64,000 nucleotides of DNA from Impatiens glandulifera (taxonomy: Eukaryota; Streptophyta; Magnoliopsida; Ericales; Balsaminaceae): assembly GCF_907164915.1 (NCBI RefSeq), contig NW_025919345.1:1-64000 (forward strand), in the 5' to 3' direction. The first letter of the stretch is position 1, and every line of letters starts with the position of its first letter. Of the stretch, positions 33,757 through 46,610 are shown piece by piece. The translations under genes and the position numbers were made by a program. The notes under the pieces are model-generated. The model made no database searches, was not told the DNA's origin, and saw only the letters and a program-made list of their open reading frames with translations.

Positions 33757-35154
33757 AAAGAACCTCAAGTTGAAGCTAGGGTCACTATTGTTTCACACCA
33801 TCAACTTCACTGTTTCATCGCGTCCAAGATACTATATCCATCGCCTAACCATCCAATACCAAAAAAAATATAAACAACAAGAGGAAAAAATCCTTTGAAA
33901 GAATAATATTATAAATGAGTAGTAATTGTTATGAGCATACACATTGATGTGAATAAATTGTTGCAAGAGCATGTACTTGTTGACGCTCATCTGCTTTATA
34001 TTTGACAATGAAACTATTATTTTTTCTTTGTAGTATAACATTCATCATGTTACCATCACCAATCTTAAGAATAGCATTGACAAGTCTTACATTCTATTTG
34101 GAGACAGTGAATGTTAATACAATTTAGGGTTCATAATGAAAGGAAACATTAGGAATTTACCTCATATATAACAGCATAGGTAGACATATCTAACTAGACA
34201 ATCTCATAGAAATCAATTCTCATAATCTAGAATAGAAGAAGATATACATTTATAAAGATTACATAAAATCATTTTAAATGCGATATTTTACCTATAACAG
34301 AAGAGGTGTTATGCTTCTGAATGTGTTGTCATTGCGACAACATGAAAGAATCAAACGATCAAGGTATCTTCTCTAGCGTATTATGTCCCCAACCATTTCA
34401 GTGACCTCCAAAAAAATGGGTAAACTACTATGTATGTGGTAGGAATTAAGGAGTTATATGCACACTAGTCTTAGATTCCTATCCTCTTCAATACGAGTTG
34501 GAAAACCAAGTGTTTTTTGGAGAACAATAGGATTCCTTAATTTTACATGCTAGCATCATCTACGGGAGCAATGTTGGAGATGGCGCGATTGAGGAGAACG
34601 ACCACCAAAGAGACACTACATACGTAGATTGATAAGATCCGGACAGTACGTATCGTCATTGTTGGAAATCCAATCTACTAGCCATTCTATTGATGGCTTC
34701 AGACATATGTAGTCATGTAGATATTGAACCTCCAACTATCAAATGGATTCAAATTCATTCGCATAAGTAATTAGTACCCCCACCCATTCCTTTCCAAATC
34801 TTTAATCAGGTACTCTAGAACTAATGATTGTCTTCAACTTGGGAATAGGTTCATCAACTGTGATGGTTGTGAAAAAGTAGAAAAATTTTGAAACTACAGG
34901 TTAAGTATCGACATAAAAAATGAAACGAAAGAAGAAATGGGATAAAAAAATCACGTTGCAGCTTGCGTCTACATTGATATCTGTAGTAATATTCTTATTC
35001 TTCAACTGAGTATTCACATCAGCTAAGAACAATTCTCCTTTCTTTGTTCCAGATGAAGTAATAGCCTTGAATACATTAAAATGAAAACTTAAATGTCCAA
35101 TTACAAATAATGAACTCTAAAGAATCTATTACGAAGGAAATTGAGAATTAGGAA
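33757..35154. other. Spacer upstream of gypsy element 1, no gene recognised
   Basis: Moderately AT-rich with some GC-richer patches (34540-34700), but no long frame and no family I can name. A decayed gene split by the gypsy insertion is possible; I see no proof. Confidence 0.35.
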
Positions 35155-35589
35155 TGTAAGCCCTAGAATAAGCTAGCGGTTATAATCATCGGCAGTTATT
35201 TTACAAATAAGTTGTTTTAATAAAAAAACTTTTTATATTTTAGTAGTTAAATAAAAGGTGGGAAAAGAAGTTGGGTTGGACATGACAGCTGTAACTGGTT
35301 TTGGTGGAAAAACTTGGAGAAAAAAGATGTTACAACAATTGAATGATTAAGAAGACAACAATCTGAGAATGAAAGACATTCAACCAATATTTCAATCTAA
35401 GATTAGTTATAACTCTCTCTCCACAATTCCTATTCTCCTCTACAAATCAAATCCCATCTATCCGATTATAGGATCTATAATCACAATTCTCTTCTTATCT
35501 CTTCTCATCCTATCCAATCTCAAGTTTTTAATATGGTATTGTCCTGCCCTAGATCTAAACATTACTGAATCCTAATTCATATCTTATCA
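35155..35589 (+). repeat. 5' LTR of gypsy element 1
   Basis: 435 bp, matched by 38552-38980 with many substitutions and small indels, so the insertion is old. A 68-codon frame from 35369 is an LTR artefact. Confidence 0.88.
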
Positions 35590-35617
35590 CTAGTATCAGA
35601 GAACCTTTCTTGACATA

Positions 35618-37125
35618 ATGGTGGAAACACGTATGGAAGGGGAATTGAACGAAATTTGAAGTCGTAGTCAGGCACATGACAAATGATTGTCGGCGCAGGA
35701 TGCTCGCTTCGATTGGATTAAAGCACTAATGGCTTCCATGGACGTGGAAATTAGACGTTTAACTCCAGCATAAGGTAGCAATAATCGTGAACTAGGAGGT
35801 GTAGAGGAAAGAGACTTCCGAGGCGACAATTTTCCCGATCGCAAGCGAGCTGAAGAAGCAATAAATCAGAATGGTGATCAAGACTATCGGGATCATATGT
35901 ACCAACCACCGACGAGACTTTTGAAGATGAATTTTCCAAAGTTTAATGGCGATGAGGTAGATGACTGGATCTATGGAGTAAAGATGTTTTTCTAAGTGGA
36001 TCGAACGTTAGAAGAGTCCGAATTGGAGTATGCTTGTGCACACTTGTATGGATGAGCTCGCTTCTGGTTTAGCTCATATCTACAACACCGACTACCTGGA
36101 CGAGCTATGACTTGGATAGAGTTAAGAACATTTGTTCTAAAAGAATTTGGTCCAAGCGAATTCGATGATCCTTTAGACGAATAGAAGGATCTCAAGCAAA
36201 CGACAACAGTTAAGGAGTATGGTAAGTGTTATCTGGATGTGATCTATAAACTCCCTCATCTAACTGAAGAATATTCCATTAAAGACTATCTAAATGGTTT
36301 AAGAGAATAAATAGCTAATCCTATTAGAATTCAGAAACCAAAATTTTTATCGGAAGCTATGGGCATGACCAAGCTGTAGGAAAGGACTAATCAGAAATTA
36401 CAAGAGGCATTATGTTAATTATTGGCGTGAAGAGGGTACTTATCTAATAAGGGAAGTCCACTTTTTCCTACACCGAGGAAACCTGCATTTGGCAATAGGA
36501 ATAATAGTAGTGGAGTCTCCCTTGGACCAGGTACGCAAAATTCTGGTACTTCGAGTAGTAATAGTGTAATTCATAACCGTAGCAATCAGTCAGAATCCTA
36601 GGAAGACTAATTTGGACCAGAAAACCATGGATGAACGAAGAAAGTGGAATCAATGTTTTAATTGAAAAGAAAAATGGGAATATGGACACATGTGTAAAAC
36701 TAGACCGATTATTATGAATATTGATGTGTGTGAAGAAAATGTACAATTGGAGGAGGTAGCTGAATACGGAAATGAAGAAATCCTGGAACAAACACCTTTG
36801 TTTAACATAGAAGGAGGTCAGAACTTTGAAACCATGAAGGTTAACGGTATGGTGGAAAACAACAGTGTGTATATACTAATAGATTCAGGTAGCACTCATA
36901 ATTTTGTGAACCCTCCGGTACTTTGTAATACTGAGTTTTTAATGACTACTATTGAACAACTAATGGTAACAGTGAATGCGTTGGTCTTAAATGGTTTTCT
37001 CAAGGGGTTGAGTTCGTTATAAATGCTAGAGTATTATCAATTCTAAAATATGATATCATTCTTAGAGGGGAATGGTTATCAACTCTTATAGTATAAGTTG
37101 GAATTTCAAAGAATTGCTAATGAGT
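35618..37125 (+). pseudogene. Gypsy element 1 gag and protease remnant
   Basis: The gag frame from the ATG at 35618 reads with many stops; recognisable parts are QPPTRLLKMNFPKFNGDEVDDWIYG, given here only as the start of the Ty3-type gag core near 35910, ARFWFSSYL and KEYGKCYLDVIYKLPHL. A decayed zinc knuckle follows near 36650, then the open stretch 36690-37022 with the aspartic protease motif LIDSGSTHNFV. It ends in DIILRGEWL near 37060, where the deletion begins. Confidence 0.8.
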
Positions 37126-38551
37126 TTTGAGTATTTGGGACACTACTTTCATTAATCAACAACTGAGAAAGGAAGGAAGGATTGTAATAGGTGTTAACCA
37201 AGGGTTGAGAAACTATATAATTTCTACAATGCACAATTACTCAGCGGTGGGTGGACATTCGAGGGTGATGGTAATTGTCAGAACTTCGACAAACTTATCA
37301 TTGGCAAGGATTGGAACGAGATGTCCGAGAATTCGTAAGAAATTGTGATGTTTGCCAAAAACAAAAATGAGAAACTCAAGGTTACAAAGGTTTTCTTCAA
37401 CCTTTTTCTATTCCTAAGTCAATCGGGAACGACATATCTATGGATTTCATCGAGGGGTTGCCTAAATTTAATGGGTACTCAACAATTTTGGTGGTAGTAG
37501 ACAAACTTTCAAAGATGTCACATTTCATTAGTCTTTGACATCCATATTCAACAAGTACAATTTCTTAGGTATTCCTTGACAATATTTTTAAGCTCCATGG
37601 TATGCTCTTAACTATTTTTAGTGATAGGGACAAGATCTTTGTAAGTATATTCTAGAGAGAATAATGTAAGATGAAGGACATTAAACAAGCCATGTCATTG
37701 GCATATCATCCACAAATTAATGGTCAAACTGAGGTAGTCAACCGGAGTTTGGAAACGTATTTACGTTATATGGCTGGCCAAAATCCTAAGTCATGGGTAA
37801 CTTGGCTTTCTTTAGCGAAATGGTGGTACAATACCAACTTTCACTCGACAACTTTATCATCACTATATGAGATTGTATATGGACAACCTTCATCATTAAA
37901 TTATCCTTATTTGGTTGGAGAATCAAAAGTAGAAGCAGTTGATCGTAGCCTATCTACTAGGGAAGAATCCCTTAAGATGCTGAAATTTCATCTTCAAAGA
38001 GCCCAAAACCGCATGAAACAACAAGCTGACAAAAAATGGGTGAACTGTGTGTATGAAGTAAGGGATTGGGTGTTTGTTAAATTACAGCCAGATCGACAAT
38101 TGTCAATTCGAGGAAAATGTACAAACTTAGTCCAAAATTCTATGGACCCTTTCTGGTGGTGGAAAATTGGAAAAGTTGTATATAAGTTGGACATTCCTCA
38201 ATATCACGAATGAACAGTATTATACATGTTTCACAACTGAAGAAAATAGTAGGTGTTCTCTTGACTACTCCTCATATTTTAATCTTATACACTAATTATG
38301 CTTTAAAACTTGTGGCTATTCTGAATGAAAAAGTGGTGTGGAAAGAGGGAATTAACGTGTGCCAATTATTGATTAGATGGTCTAATTCCTCCGATGATGA
38401 TACAACATGGGACAAAGAATCTCAGTTGATGGATCGTTATCCTGATTTTGTGTTGTCAGTGGGGAAAATTGCTTCTGATTCTCAACTTGTTCGTGGTCAA
38501 ACAAGATGTGATGGAGAAGTTAATGTTATGAAGGGAATTGAGAATTAGAGT
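37126..38551 (+). pseudogene. Gypsy element 1 integrase and chromodomain-like remnant
   Basis: The H2C2 zinc part ends in REFVRNCDVCQKQK near 37350. The integrase core follows with MDFIEGLPKFNGYSTILVV, FSDRDKIF and, from 37671, LAYHPQINGQTEVVNRSLET. The frame to 38213 contains the GPF-type region VRDWVFVKLQP. After frameshifts 38210-38548 contains the chromodomain-like segment. Several stops make it non-functional. Confidence 0.82.
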
Positions 38552-38980
38552 TGTAAGCCCTAGAATAAGCTTGTGGGTATAATCGTCGGCAGTTATTTTA
38601 CAAATAAATTGTTTTAACAGTAAGCTTTTTATATTTTAGTAGTTAAATAAAAGGTGGGAAAAGAAGTTGGGTTGTACAGTTGTAAATGGTTTTGACGGGA
38701 AAATTTGGAGGGAAAATAGATTACAGCAATTGAATGATTAATAAGGAAGCAATCTGAGAATGGAAGGCATTCAACCAATATTTCAATCTAAGATTAATCA
38801 TAACTCACTCTCCTCAATTCCTATTCTCCTCTACAATTCTAATCCCATTTATCCGATTGCATGATCTGTAATCACAATTCTCTTCTTATCTCTTCTCATC
38901 CTATCCAATCTCAAGTTGCTACTAAGATAGTGTTCTTCCCTAGATCTAAACATTACCGAATCATAATTCATAGCTTATCA
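38552..38980 (+). repeat. 3' LTR of gypsy element 1
   Basis: 429 bp, partner of 35155-35589. The purine-rich gaagggaattgagaattagag precedes it as the likely polypurine tract. Confidence 0.88.
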
Positions 38981-41050
38981 GAACCATGCATAGAGTAATC
39001 TCAAATCCTGTTGTAAACCAAAAATTTGAAAAGAAAAACAGGAGTGTTGTTTCTTAGTCGATTTTCAGAGAAGGAGACGAGTATTGATGTGTAAGCAAGT
39101 TCTAGTAAGACAAAAAAGAACATGCAATTCATATAACACGACATAAGTATAAATATATGCCGCGAAGTGAAGTAAAATCGTAGTTTCTTGAACCAAAAAA
39201 GGCAAATCTAGAGAAATGGAAAAATGAAATTCACAACTCCAATGGGATAATACGTGGTGATAGTGAACTTCTAATCGATGTGATAATCTATGTAGAGAAG
39301 ATTTGTGGCAGAAATCGAAAAATTCACAACGATTAACTTGCACGAAGAAGATAAGCACGTGCGAAAGATAAAAGGAAATAAATTTGAAAATGAAAGAGAG
39401 GAGACGAGAATATAAAAGAAACAATAATAGTAACTAAAAAGAAAAAAAATTGAAAATTTGAAAATAAGAAAATATCAAGATTTCAAATGAATACTTTAAA
39501 AAATGTAATGTAATATTGTGTAATTGATGAAATTGCATATTACAAGTGTGAATAAAAATTATGATACATATCAAAAATAATAATTTTAATCAAATATCTT
39601 AAACAATTAAATTTAGATAAATATAATAAACAAAATATAAAATGTGATTAAAAAATTAATTAAAAATTACACAACTATCAATATTTTATAAAATAAAAAC
39701 TAAAAAAATTTAAACTAACATAAATTATTTATATATTCAATTTAATTGAATGTCACTGCATATTTTTAATATGCATAAGGTTATATTGTAAAAGACAAAT
39801 GTAACTAGACTTATCAACAACTTAACTTCTGTATATATAATTTTTTTTACTCACATATTAGGATTATAGTTAGTTAATAATCTCAATAGTTGGAATATAG
39901 CTTGTTATATTTAAAATACTTTTTTTAATAAAATTATTAATTGTATAAAATACCTTAGTATGAGATTTTTTTTAAAATTATTATAATTTTGTAAATATAA
40001 ACTGTTTGACGGTGAGCATATTTTGATTATGTTTTGATTATTGCTCCCAATTAATTAATCTTCGTTGTTTTTTTAATAATTATGTTTATTAAATTATTTA
40101 AAATTAAGAATTAAAATAATAATTTTAATAAAATTCTAATTAAATATGATTTAGAAAATTTTAATTACATTAGCTTGAATTTACCATCTATGAAAAATGT
40201 TTATATTTATAAAAAAAAAAAAACATTTTATTATTTTATAACATGAATACATTATTAACCAATAATTTTCTTTAAATTTAGAAAGGTTGAAACGATATTT
40301 GTTATTTTTTTTCTTAATAAAAATTGAACCAAAATTCTTGACATTTTATTCATTCTAATGAGTTAAATTCTTGACATTTTATTCATTCTAATGAGTTGTG
40401 ACCCATATCTCAATAATACATATAATATAATTTCAAATTATTTTTATTATATATTTTTAAAACTTAAAAGAATTAAAATTAGAATATCACCAATTCATTC
40501 AAATAGTGATATTCAATTGAACAAAGTTTGACCCACATAAGCTAATTGATTGTGAACTTTCATTTCAAATACAAATCAAGCCAATTAATATTATATAATC
40601 ATATAAAATCAGTTTATTATCTATTAAAATTTAATTATAATAATACAAAACTGAAGTATTATACTACCAACATAACTCTTTTAACATCTCATTTCACTCA
40701 TTCACTTTAAGTAAATATATAATATTATTAATATATTTATTTATTTTTATATTTTATAAAAAGTTAAATTTATTTCTTCATAATATTATAAATTTTAAAT
40801 ATAATAAATTATATAAAAGATTATTTTATAATAAATAATTTTTTTTTTAAATATAATGTAAACTGTGCCTTAAAAAACTCCCCAAAACCAAAAAGTAAAA
40901 GAAAATCCAATCACATTTGCAATTGTCATCTGTATTTCTAAGTCTAAAAAAAATATCAAATTATATGCCTAAGAGTTGTTGTATTATAAATAGACAATCT
41001 CTTATATAAATAAGACATATTTTTACTTTAATAACAAACCCCATATTTAG
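38981..41050. other. AT-rich intergenic DNA
   Basis: No supported gene. 38981-39430 is less AT-rich, and a 119-codon minus-strand frame there has a hydrophobic composition but no recognised motif. 39430-41050 is very AT-rich. Confidence 0.45.
40332..40397 (+). repeat. Two tandem copies of a 33-bp unit
   Basis: aaattcttgacattttattc plus 13 further bases is repeated exactly once. It is a small recent local duplication. Confidence 0.9.
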
Positions 41051-41350
41051 CAATGTTGGTGTGGAATTTCGACAGAAAAAATCTTAAACCGATATAAAGT
41101 TAATCTGGAATGTACAGAGAAACAATTTACCCATGAAAGAACACCAAACAAAATATGATTCATGATCATAAGTAGTTATGGAGAAGCTACAGCTCTCAAA
41201 CAAAAACCACGAAAAATACTTCTCGTATATGACCAAAATCATTAGGCCAAGAAACAGAAACACGCCAATCGCACATTAAAACTTTTAACTAAATCGACAC
41301 ATTTAGACAAGCTCGGATGTAATTAACATGCCTTAGTTAGGATAAAAGTC

Positions 41351-42972
41351 TCATGAGAGATCATCATCCCCTGGTGGAGGTGGCTTGTTTCTTGACCTCC
41401 TCTCCTGCCATCTTGATATTATCCACTTTAGAACAAGCACTCCTCCAAGAGCATAAACCTGAAAAATAATATCATTCAAAAGGAAATGATGTTGCTCTAG
41501 CTAATCCATGTTTTCTTTGCAAGAGCAATGAGAAGACAATCCAAGAAAGAAAGAAACTAATATAACGCGATTGTAAGTGGTTATTATCACCACCAACAGA
41601 GGCAACAAACGTGTGTACAATAGAAAAGAGAAATGGATGAAGATGAAGACTTTGATTGTGAGAAAATCTTAGATGCTACCTTTCCTATTGAAAATACTCA
41701 TTAGCATATTTGAATTTCAAATACAAATATTCAATGCATAACTAATAATAATTGTGCCAGATTTAGAGGAGCTGACCGAAACCCTATTGAGTCGAGAGTG
41801 TTGGTTTGCGACTGATATGAGCTGAATCTTATTACTATCATTAACAGTCCACCATATCCTTCTTGATTTCCCCCTTGTTTGATACATTATGCAACCCTTA
41901 ACTATCATTGGGTCATGTCTGATACAACTTCGGAATGTTATGATGAATGGATCGATGACTGTCCTCAATAACACAGATTGACCTGGAATTTGGAATAGGA
42001 GGCAACAGACACAATGATTCAAGAGAGAAAGGATGAAGGTTTTTTCCTCCAATATTTTGCTTCAAGCAATAAAGGAGGGCATATGATCCCATCGAAAAGC
42101 ACATTGTTTTTGCAGGACCACCTTATATCGAGCCTCTTCGCATCAATTATGGTCAGGAGACCGATGAAAGTGGAGGTGAGAATCCGTGGATCAATGAAAA
42201 TGTTCATCCCTTTAAAAAACATAGAGGGCATTGGAGTTCTTTGACCTAGTAGAAAATCTAATTTGAGGCTTTCTTCTAGGTTCTTTGATTTTTGTTTAAC
42301 CCCTTCTTCTTCTTCTTCTTCTCTATTTCCCTTGTTTGTAAAAGTTATCTTTCCTTAAGAGTGATCAGGTCTACCATTACCCTAATTGCTTGATTAGCTG
42401 ACTTTAGAAGACAAGCTTAAACCTAAAAGGAATGAAGAAAGAACTATCCTACCCAAAATGGAACCATGGTATGCAAAAAAGAAATTTGGCAAATAAATTA
42501 TGCTATAGCTAAAGGGGGTTAAGGCTAAGTAAGGTACAGAACCCTCATCATAATCAGCTAAAACAATTTGGGCTAAGGAAGTCAGTTATTGGGGATCGAC
42601 AAATCTCAAATTCGTTCAGCATTTCATAATAAAAGATCAGTTTTTGAATTTGACAGAGTTTACCACCTGCCACAAGACCACGGGATTCGTCTGCTCAGGT
42701 TGCTCAGACTCTTCACCCTCTTCCACCTTCAGCGAAGGAACAATCGGCAAACTAGACGGAAGCTTGACAAAGGAAGGTTTCTGCTTCGTCTCCTCTTTCG
42801 CAGGTGTGGTAGTTTCCTGTTTAGTGGAATCCTGATTCTGAAAGAGGAAGTTGAAAATTGGCAAGTGTGGAAAGAGGGAGAGAATCGGATTCTGAATCTT
42901 CCGTTGATTTACGTCGTCTATGGTAGCTATTCCGGAATTGTCCGCTAGCTCCGGTGTGGTGTCGGAAGACAT
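41351..42972 (-). CDS. Two-exon gene for a 137-aa protein with one C-terminal membrane span
   Basis: Exon 1 runs from 42972 to 42667 (102 codons) and exon 2 from 41458 to 41351 (35 codons plus stop). The intron is GT-AG in phase 0. The N-terminal 100 residues are polar, with NPILSLFPHLPIFNFLF near 28-44, then a Thr/Lys/Glu-rich and an EEGEESEQPEQ acidic part. At the exon junction LWQ joins VYALGGVLVLKWIISRW, a short hydrophobic span followed by a basic stretch and a PPPPGDDD tail. I recall a plant-conserved uncharacterised family with this WQVYALGG signature, but no function. The leader upstream (cgcctctctgtctctg on the gene strand) fits a plant 5' UTR. Splice sites and reading are good; the product role is unknown. 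Confidence 0.72.
41459..42666 (-). other. Intron of the 137-aa protein gene
   Basis: 1.2 kb with a gaagaa-type microsatellite (ttcttcttcttcttc on the plus strand near 42305). Open frames between 41717 and 42244 do not resemble known proteins. Confidence 0.6.
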
Positions 42973-43419
42973 GGTAAGGCTAAGCTAAACAGAGACAGAG
43001 AGGCGAAGATATCGGGGGGAAGAGAGAGACGGAACAGATGATGATGACGATGAGTTCTTACTTGGCCCATTCCCGAGGTTATGTTCAAATCTTATCAGTT
43101 TCATTTTATTGTTAAATATTAATAAAATTTAGGAACAAAGATGATAATTGACTACATGTATATTTATAAAACAAACCCTTTATCTCGTTTTCTTAAAATA
43201 CTTTAAAATCATTTTCAGATAGATTAGTCTATCACCTATGATACTTTGTTGGGTTAAAAATAAGTTCATCATAGAGTTAAACATATACAACACACTTAAT
43301 CATTTAATCAAGTATATAATTTGTTGCCTGACGAGATTGAACTCAGGGTCTCTCAATGATGTTAGGATATAGTTACACATATATTTTTAGTAACTCTTAT
43401 AAAAATCAACATCTATTAC
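42973..43419. other. Promoter side of the 137-aa protein gene and spacer
   Basis: 42973-43070 is GC-richer and probably 5' UTR and promoter of the minus-strand gene. The remainder is AT-rich without a gene. Confidence 0.45.
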
Positions 43420-43917
43420 CACTAGTAGAAAAAATGTCTTTTGTAACGAATATGAGTAACGACCTTACATGGTCGTTACTTATATCTATTATCTGTATCG
43501 GTTATATAAGGTCGTTACTGATATTTATTATTTGTAACAACTATATAAGCTCGTTACTAATACTCCAGTTTGTCGACAAAAATATTAATAACAACATTGT
43601 CATAGAGTTGTTACTTATAGATATAATAGTAACGGTTGTATGACGGTCGTTACTGATGTTGCTGCCATATCTGTAACGGCTAAGTATATAACTGCTACTA
43701 ATACTCATTAAAGGAGCATCTATAACGAATCATGACATATCCATTACTGATACTCTTATTTTTAATTAACTATGTATTTCTTCTTTCTTCTTCCTCACTT
43801 CGCTTCTCTGTCGTTTGAGACCGCTCGTCGTTCCTTCACTATTAGTCGTTCGCCGTCTTTCGTCGTCTTCCGTCTTCCTATTATTACCGTAAGCAATCTA
43901 TCTTAAAAATTACATAG
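43420..43917 (+). mobile_element. CACTA (En/Spm) element end with GTAACGA subterminal repeats
   Basis: It begins cactagtagaaaaa, the CACTA terminal signature. About ten copies of gtaacga/tcgttac in both orientations follow to 43740, the usual subterminal transposase-binding repeats. The element continues after the gypsy insertion: flanks of that insertion share CATAG, and transposase-associated sequence appears at 47691 and 49258. The other terminus was not found. Confidence 0.7.
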
Positions 43918-44411
43918 TGTTAGGGTCTACAATCAAGGCTCGGTCCTAGAACAATTTACATCACCCTTTTCTCGATCCTATGGTGCACATGGGTTAGTTT
44001 ATGTATTTTGTTTAATAATTCTGTTTTGTTTCCCTTCTCTTATATTTCTCTCAAACCGAATTCTGTTATTTCGAAAGTTGTTGTAACAAGTTTGTAACCG
44101 AATACTCTTGGGTAATTCAGCCGCTTTAAATGCTGATGCCCACCCCACTTTTTGGGCTATGAATTGAAGTTTGTGAAAGTTGTTACTCTAAGTTATTCTC
44201 TCGGTCTTGGACCTCTATCCTGGACTACTAGGTGTATTCTAGTAATATTTCTCTTCTCACCTTTGGTTCTTCTCTCCTTAACCTCAAATTCTCTTCTCAC
44301 ATTATATCCGATGCGCTTTAGTATAGAATCCCACCCTCGGTCCCAATTATCAAGAACCTGATTTTTGGTATCAAGAACTCGGAAAGCTAAGTTATTGTTT
44401 CAAGCTTAACA
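43918..44411 (+). repeat. 5' LTR of gypsy element 2
   Basis: 494 bp, very similar to 46611-47103. The small frames at 44152 and 46844 are the same LTR sequence in the two copies and are not genes. Confidence 0.93.
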
Positions 44412-44441
44412 TATTTGTATCAGAGCTGGTCGATTCTCGGA

Positions 44442-46153
44442 ATGGTAGAAACTCGCCAGCATTCAAAAATGGATGCGCTCAGGGCCCTTATTGAAAATAT
44501 ATCCCAACAAACAGCTGCGATGCAAACTGCTATAGACCGAAGATTGGATGCGGCTGAAGAACGAATGGAAGCCTTTGAGAGTGGGACATCTAGAAATATG
44601 CAAGAACCCCGCCACAGACCCTACGATGATAATTCTTGCCACGGTCCTTCCCCGTTTAGGCCCCAGCACCCTGGCCAAACCCGCGACCAACACTATGTTC
44701 CTCCCACTCGGCTAACCAAGGTCAATTTTTCCCGGTTTGATGGGTCGGATGTGGAGGGCTGACTAATATCCGTCGAGCAATTCTTTAGAGTGGACAAAAC
44801 TAGGGATGCCACGAAACTAGAAATTGCACCCATTCACTTTTCGGGCGAAGCAAGAATGTGGTATGGATCTTATCTCCAGAATTGAGACCATATAGAGACC
44901 TTATCTTATGATGTGTTCAAGAGAGATCTTATGACGCAATTTGGACCCTCTATACACGACACTCCAATGAGACAGCTGATGAATTTGAAACAGGTTGGGT
45001 CGGTTCAAGAATATAATCTGCGATACATGTCGATCTCTCAAAAACTCTACGGCATGCCAAAGGAATACGTCATAGATTGCTACTTGTCCGGTCTAAGGGA
45101 GAAGATTGCAAACTGCATCAGGTTGCGATTTCCCGACTCTCTATATGAAGCCATGGTCATGGCTAAGGTCCAAGAAACAACATATCGGTCCCTAATGTGC
45201 AGCGGGCACCTGTACAGATCTGAAGCACCGTTGCTGCCCAAGCCATCCAATATCAACACAGCCGGGTCGAGCACCAATACCGACTTCAAGAATTCATCAT
45301 ATGGGTCCTCTTCAAGTGCAAACTAGGGCCATGTTAAGCAATTAGACTCGATCTCAATGGATGAAAAGAGAAAGAAGGGCATATGCTACACTTGCAATGA
45401 AAAATGGCAACCATACCATAGGTGCAAATCCGGATTATTCATGGTCTCGGTCAATCATCAAGAAGACCAAGAACCCATTCAAGAATCTGTTTTGGATGAT
45501 CTACCTTCGTTGCTCGGGGAAAGGGAAGAACCAGCCATATCCTTACATGCATTGACCGGTTCTAAAGCTTTTTAAACGCTCTAAATTCTTGGCAAAGTTG
45601 GGAACCTGCCAGTAGTTATCCTGATCGATATAGGCAACACCCACAATTTTATCAATATCAGAATTTTGGAAAAAAAATAGGCCACAAAAGCATAGCAACC
45701 CGGGTGCAATCGGTTAGAGTGGTTGATGGATCCAATGTTTTATGCTCTAGAATTTTCAAAGATTTGAAATGGTCGATGGAAGGAAATGACTATCAAACAG
45801 AAATGAAGGTAATTTCCATGGACGGATATGATATTGTGCTGGGTATTGAATGGTTGATTACTTTAGGTCTTTCATCTTGGAACTTCGAAAAGATGACCCT
45901 TTCGTATGAGAAACATGGCATAACCACGGTCCTAAAGGGGATTCCTTGATCGCAGGTCACTTTGATGCATGGTAACCAGTTGGAAAAAACTTTGGAAGAA
46001 AGTAGTGTTGCTGCCAAAGTGCAAATAAAAAGTAAGCCTGAAGGACAAACTGTTTCTCTTGCGGCAATGACCTTGGAAGATATTCCTGAAGATCTCCAAC
46101 AACTATTTGAAGTGTTCAATGCTCTATTCCAGCAACCCGAAGACCGACCATAA
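44442..46153 (+). pseudogene. Gypsy element 2 gag and protease remnant
   Basis: From the ATG at 44442: coiled N-terminus (ENISQQTAAMQTAIDRRLDA), gag core VNFSRFDGSD, a stop at 44760-44762, GEARMWYGSYL, a stop at 44884, then 44913-45325 with MRQLMNLKQVGSVQEYNLRY. After a stop, a degenerate zinc knuckle CYTCNEKWQPYHRC lies at 45385-45425. The protease is in VVILIDIGNTHNF (DSG changed to DIG) near 45620. A frameshift follows near 45680, and 45704-45949 has the GYDIVLGIEWL motif. All catalytic capacity is lost. Confidence 0.85.
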
Positions 46154-46610
46154 GTTAGGAGAATAATTAGAAGCTATGGCTCTTTCGCTGCCCCTGTTAT
46201 GCTGGTTCGGGAAAAAGTCTTGGCCTGGATTTTTGATAACACTATAGAGTATAATCGAAGCTGGAAGAATTGTTTTATATATTTTCTCCAAGTCTTGGCG
46301 ACATTGTAGCAACAAAGGTCAACCCTAAACAATGAAAAACTCGACCTTGGGTGCAAAAAAATTTCTTACATGGGCGGAATGGCGAGTGACCTGGCAGTGC
46401 AGAAGACTATAAGGACCCGACCAGCTCCACTATTGAAACGATTCTGCCGAAAGCTTTTTAAGAAGTCTGGTCCTATGTTGGGACTCTTGTTGAACTTGCT
46501 GAAGCCCGACCGAAGCAATAGTCTTTTTTGAAGTTTTGAGGATGCGCATTAGAGGCTGACCAGTTCACGTTCTTTTCGTCGAGGGCGACGAACTTTGAAG
46601 GGGGAGATTA
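46154..46610 (+). pseudogene. Residual pol of gypsy element 2
   Basis: A short stretch matching the start of a Ty3 reverse transcriptase (SYGSFAAPVMLVRE) near 46170, then unrecognisable sequence up to the purine tract. This is the scar of a large deletion. Confidence 0.6.

Larger units (their letters stand above)
35155..38980 (+). mobile_element. Ty3/gypsy element 1, reverse transcriptase deleted
   Basis: LTRs at 35155-35589 and 38552-38980 (tgtaagccctag...cttatca) are clearly related but diverged. An imperfect tRNA-Met primer site (agtatcagag) follows the 5' LTR. The interior has gag, a protease and then jumps near 37080-37130 directly to integrase, so reverse transcriptase and RNase H are absent. 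The chromodomain-like tail LIRWSNSSDDDTTWDKE suggests the chromovirus branch. No clean target duplication is visible. Confidence 0.88.

Noticed and set aside
39065..39424. 119-codon minus-strand frame with hydrophobic stretches
   Set aside because: No recognised domain, no conserved context, and similar composition is expected from the surrounding AT-rich sequence.
41717..42244. Overlapping open frames on both strands in the intron of the 137-aa protein gene
   Set aside because: They lie in an intron with good splice sites, contradict each other and resemble nothing known to me.
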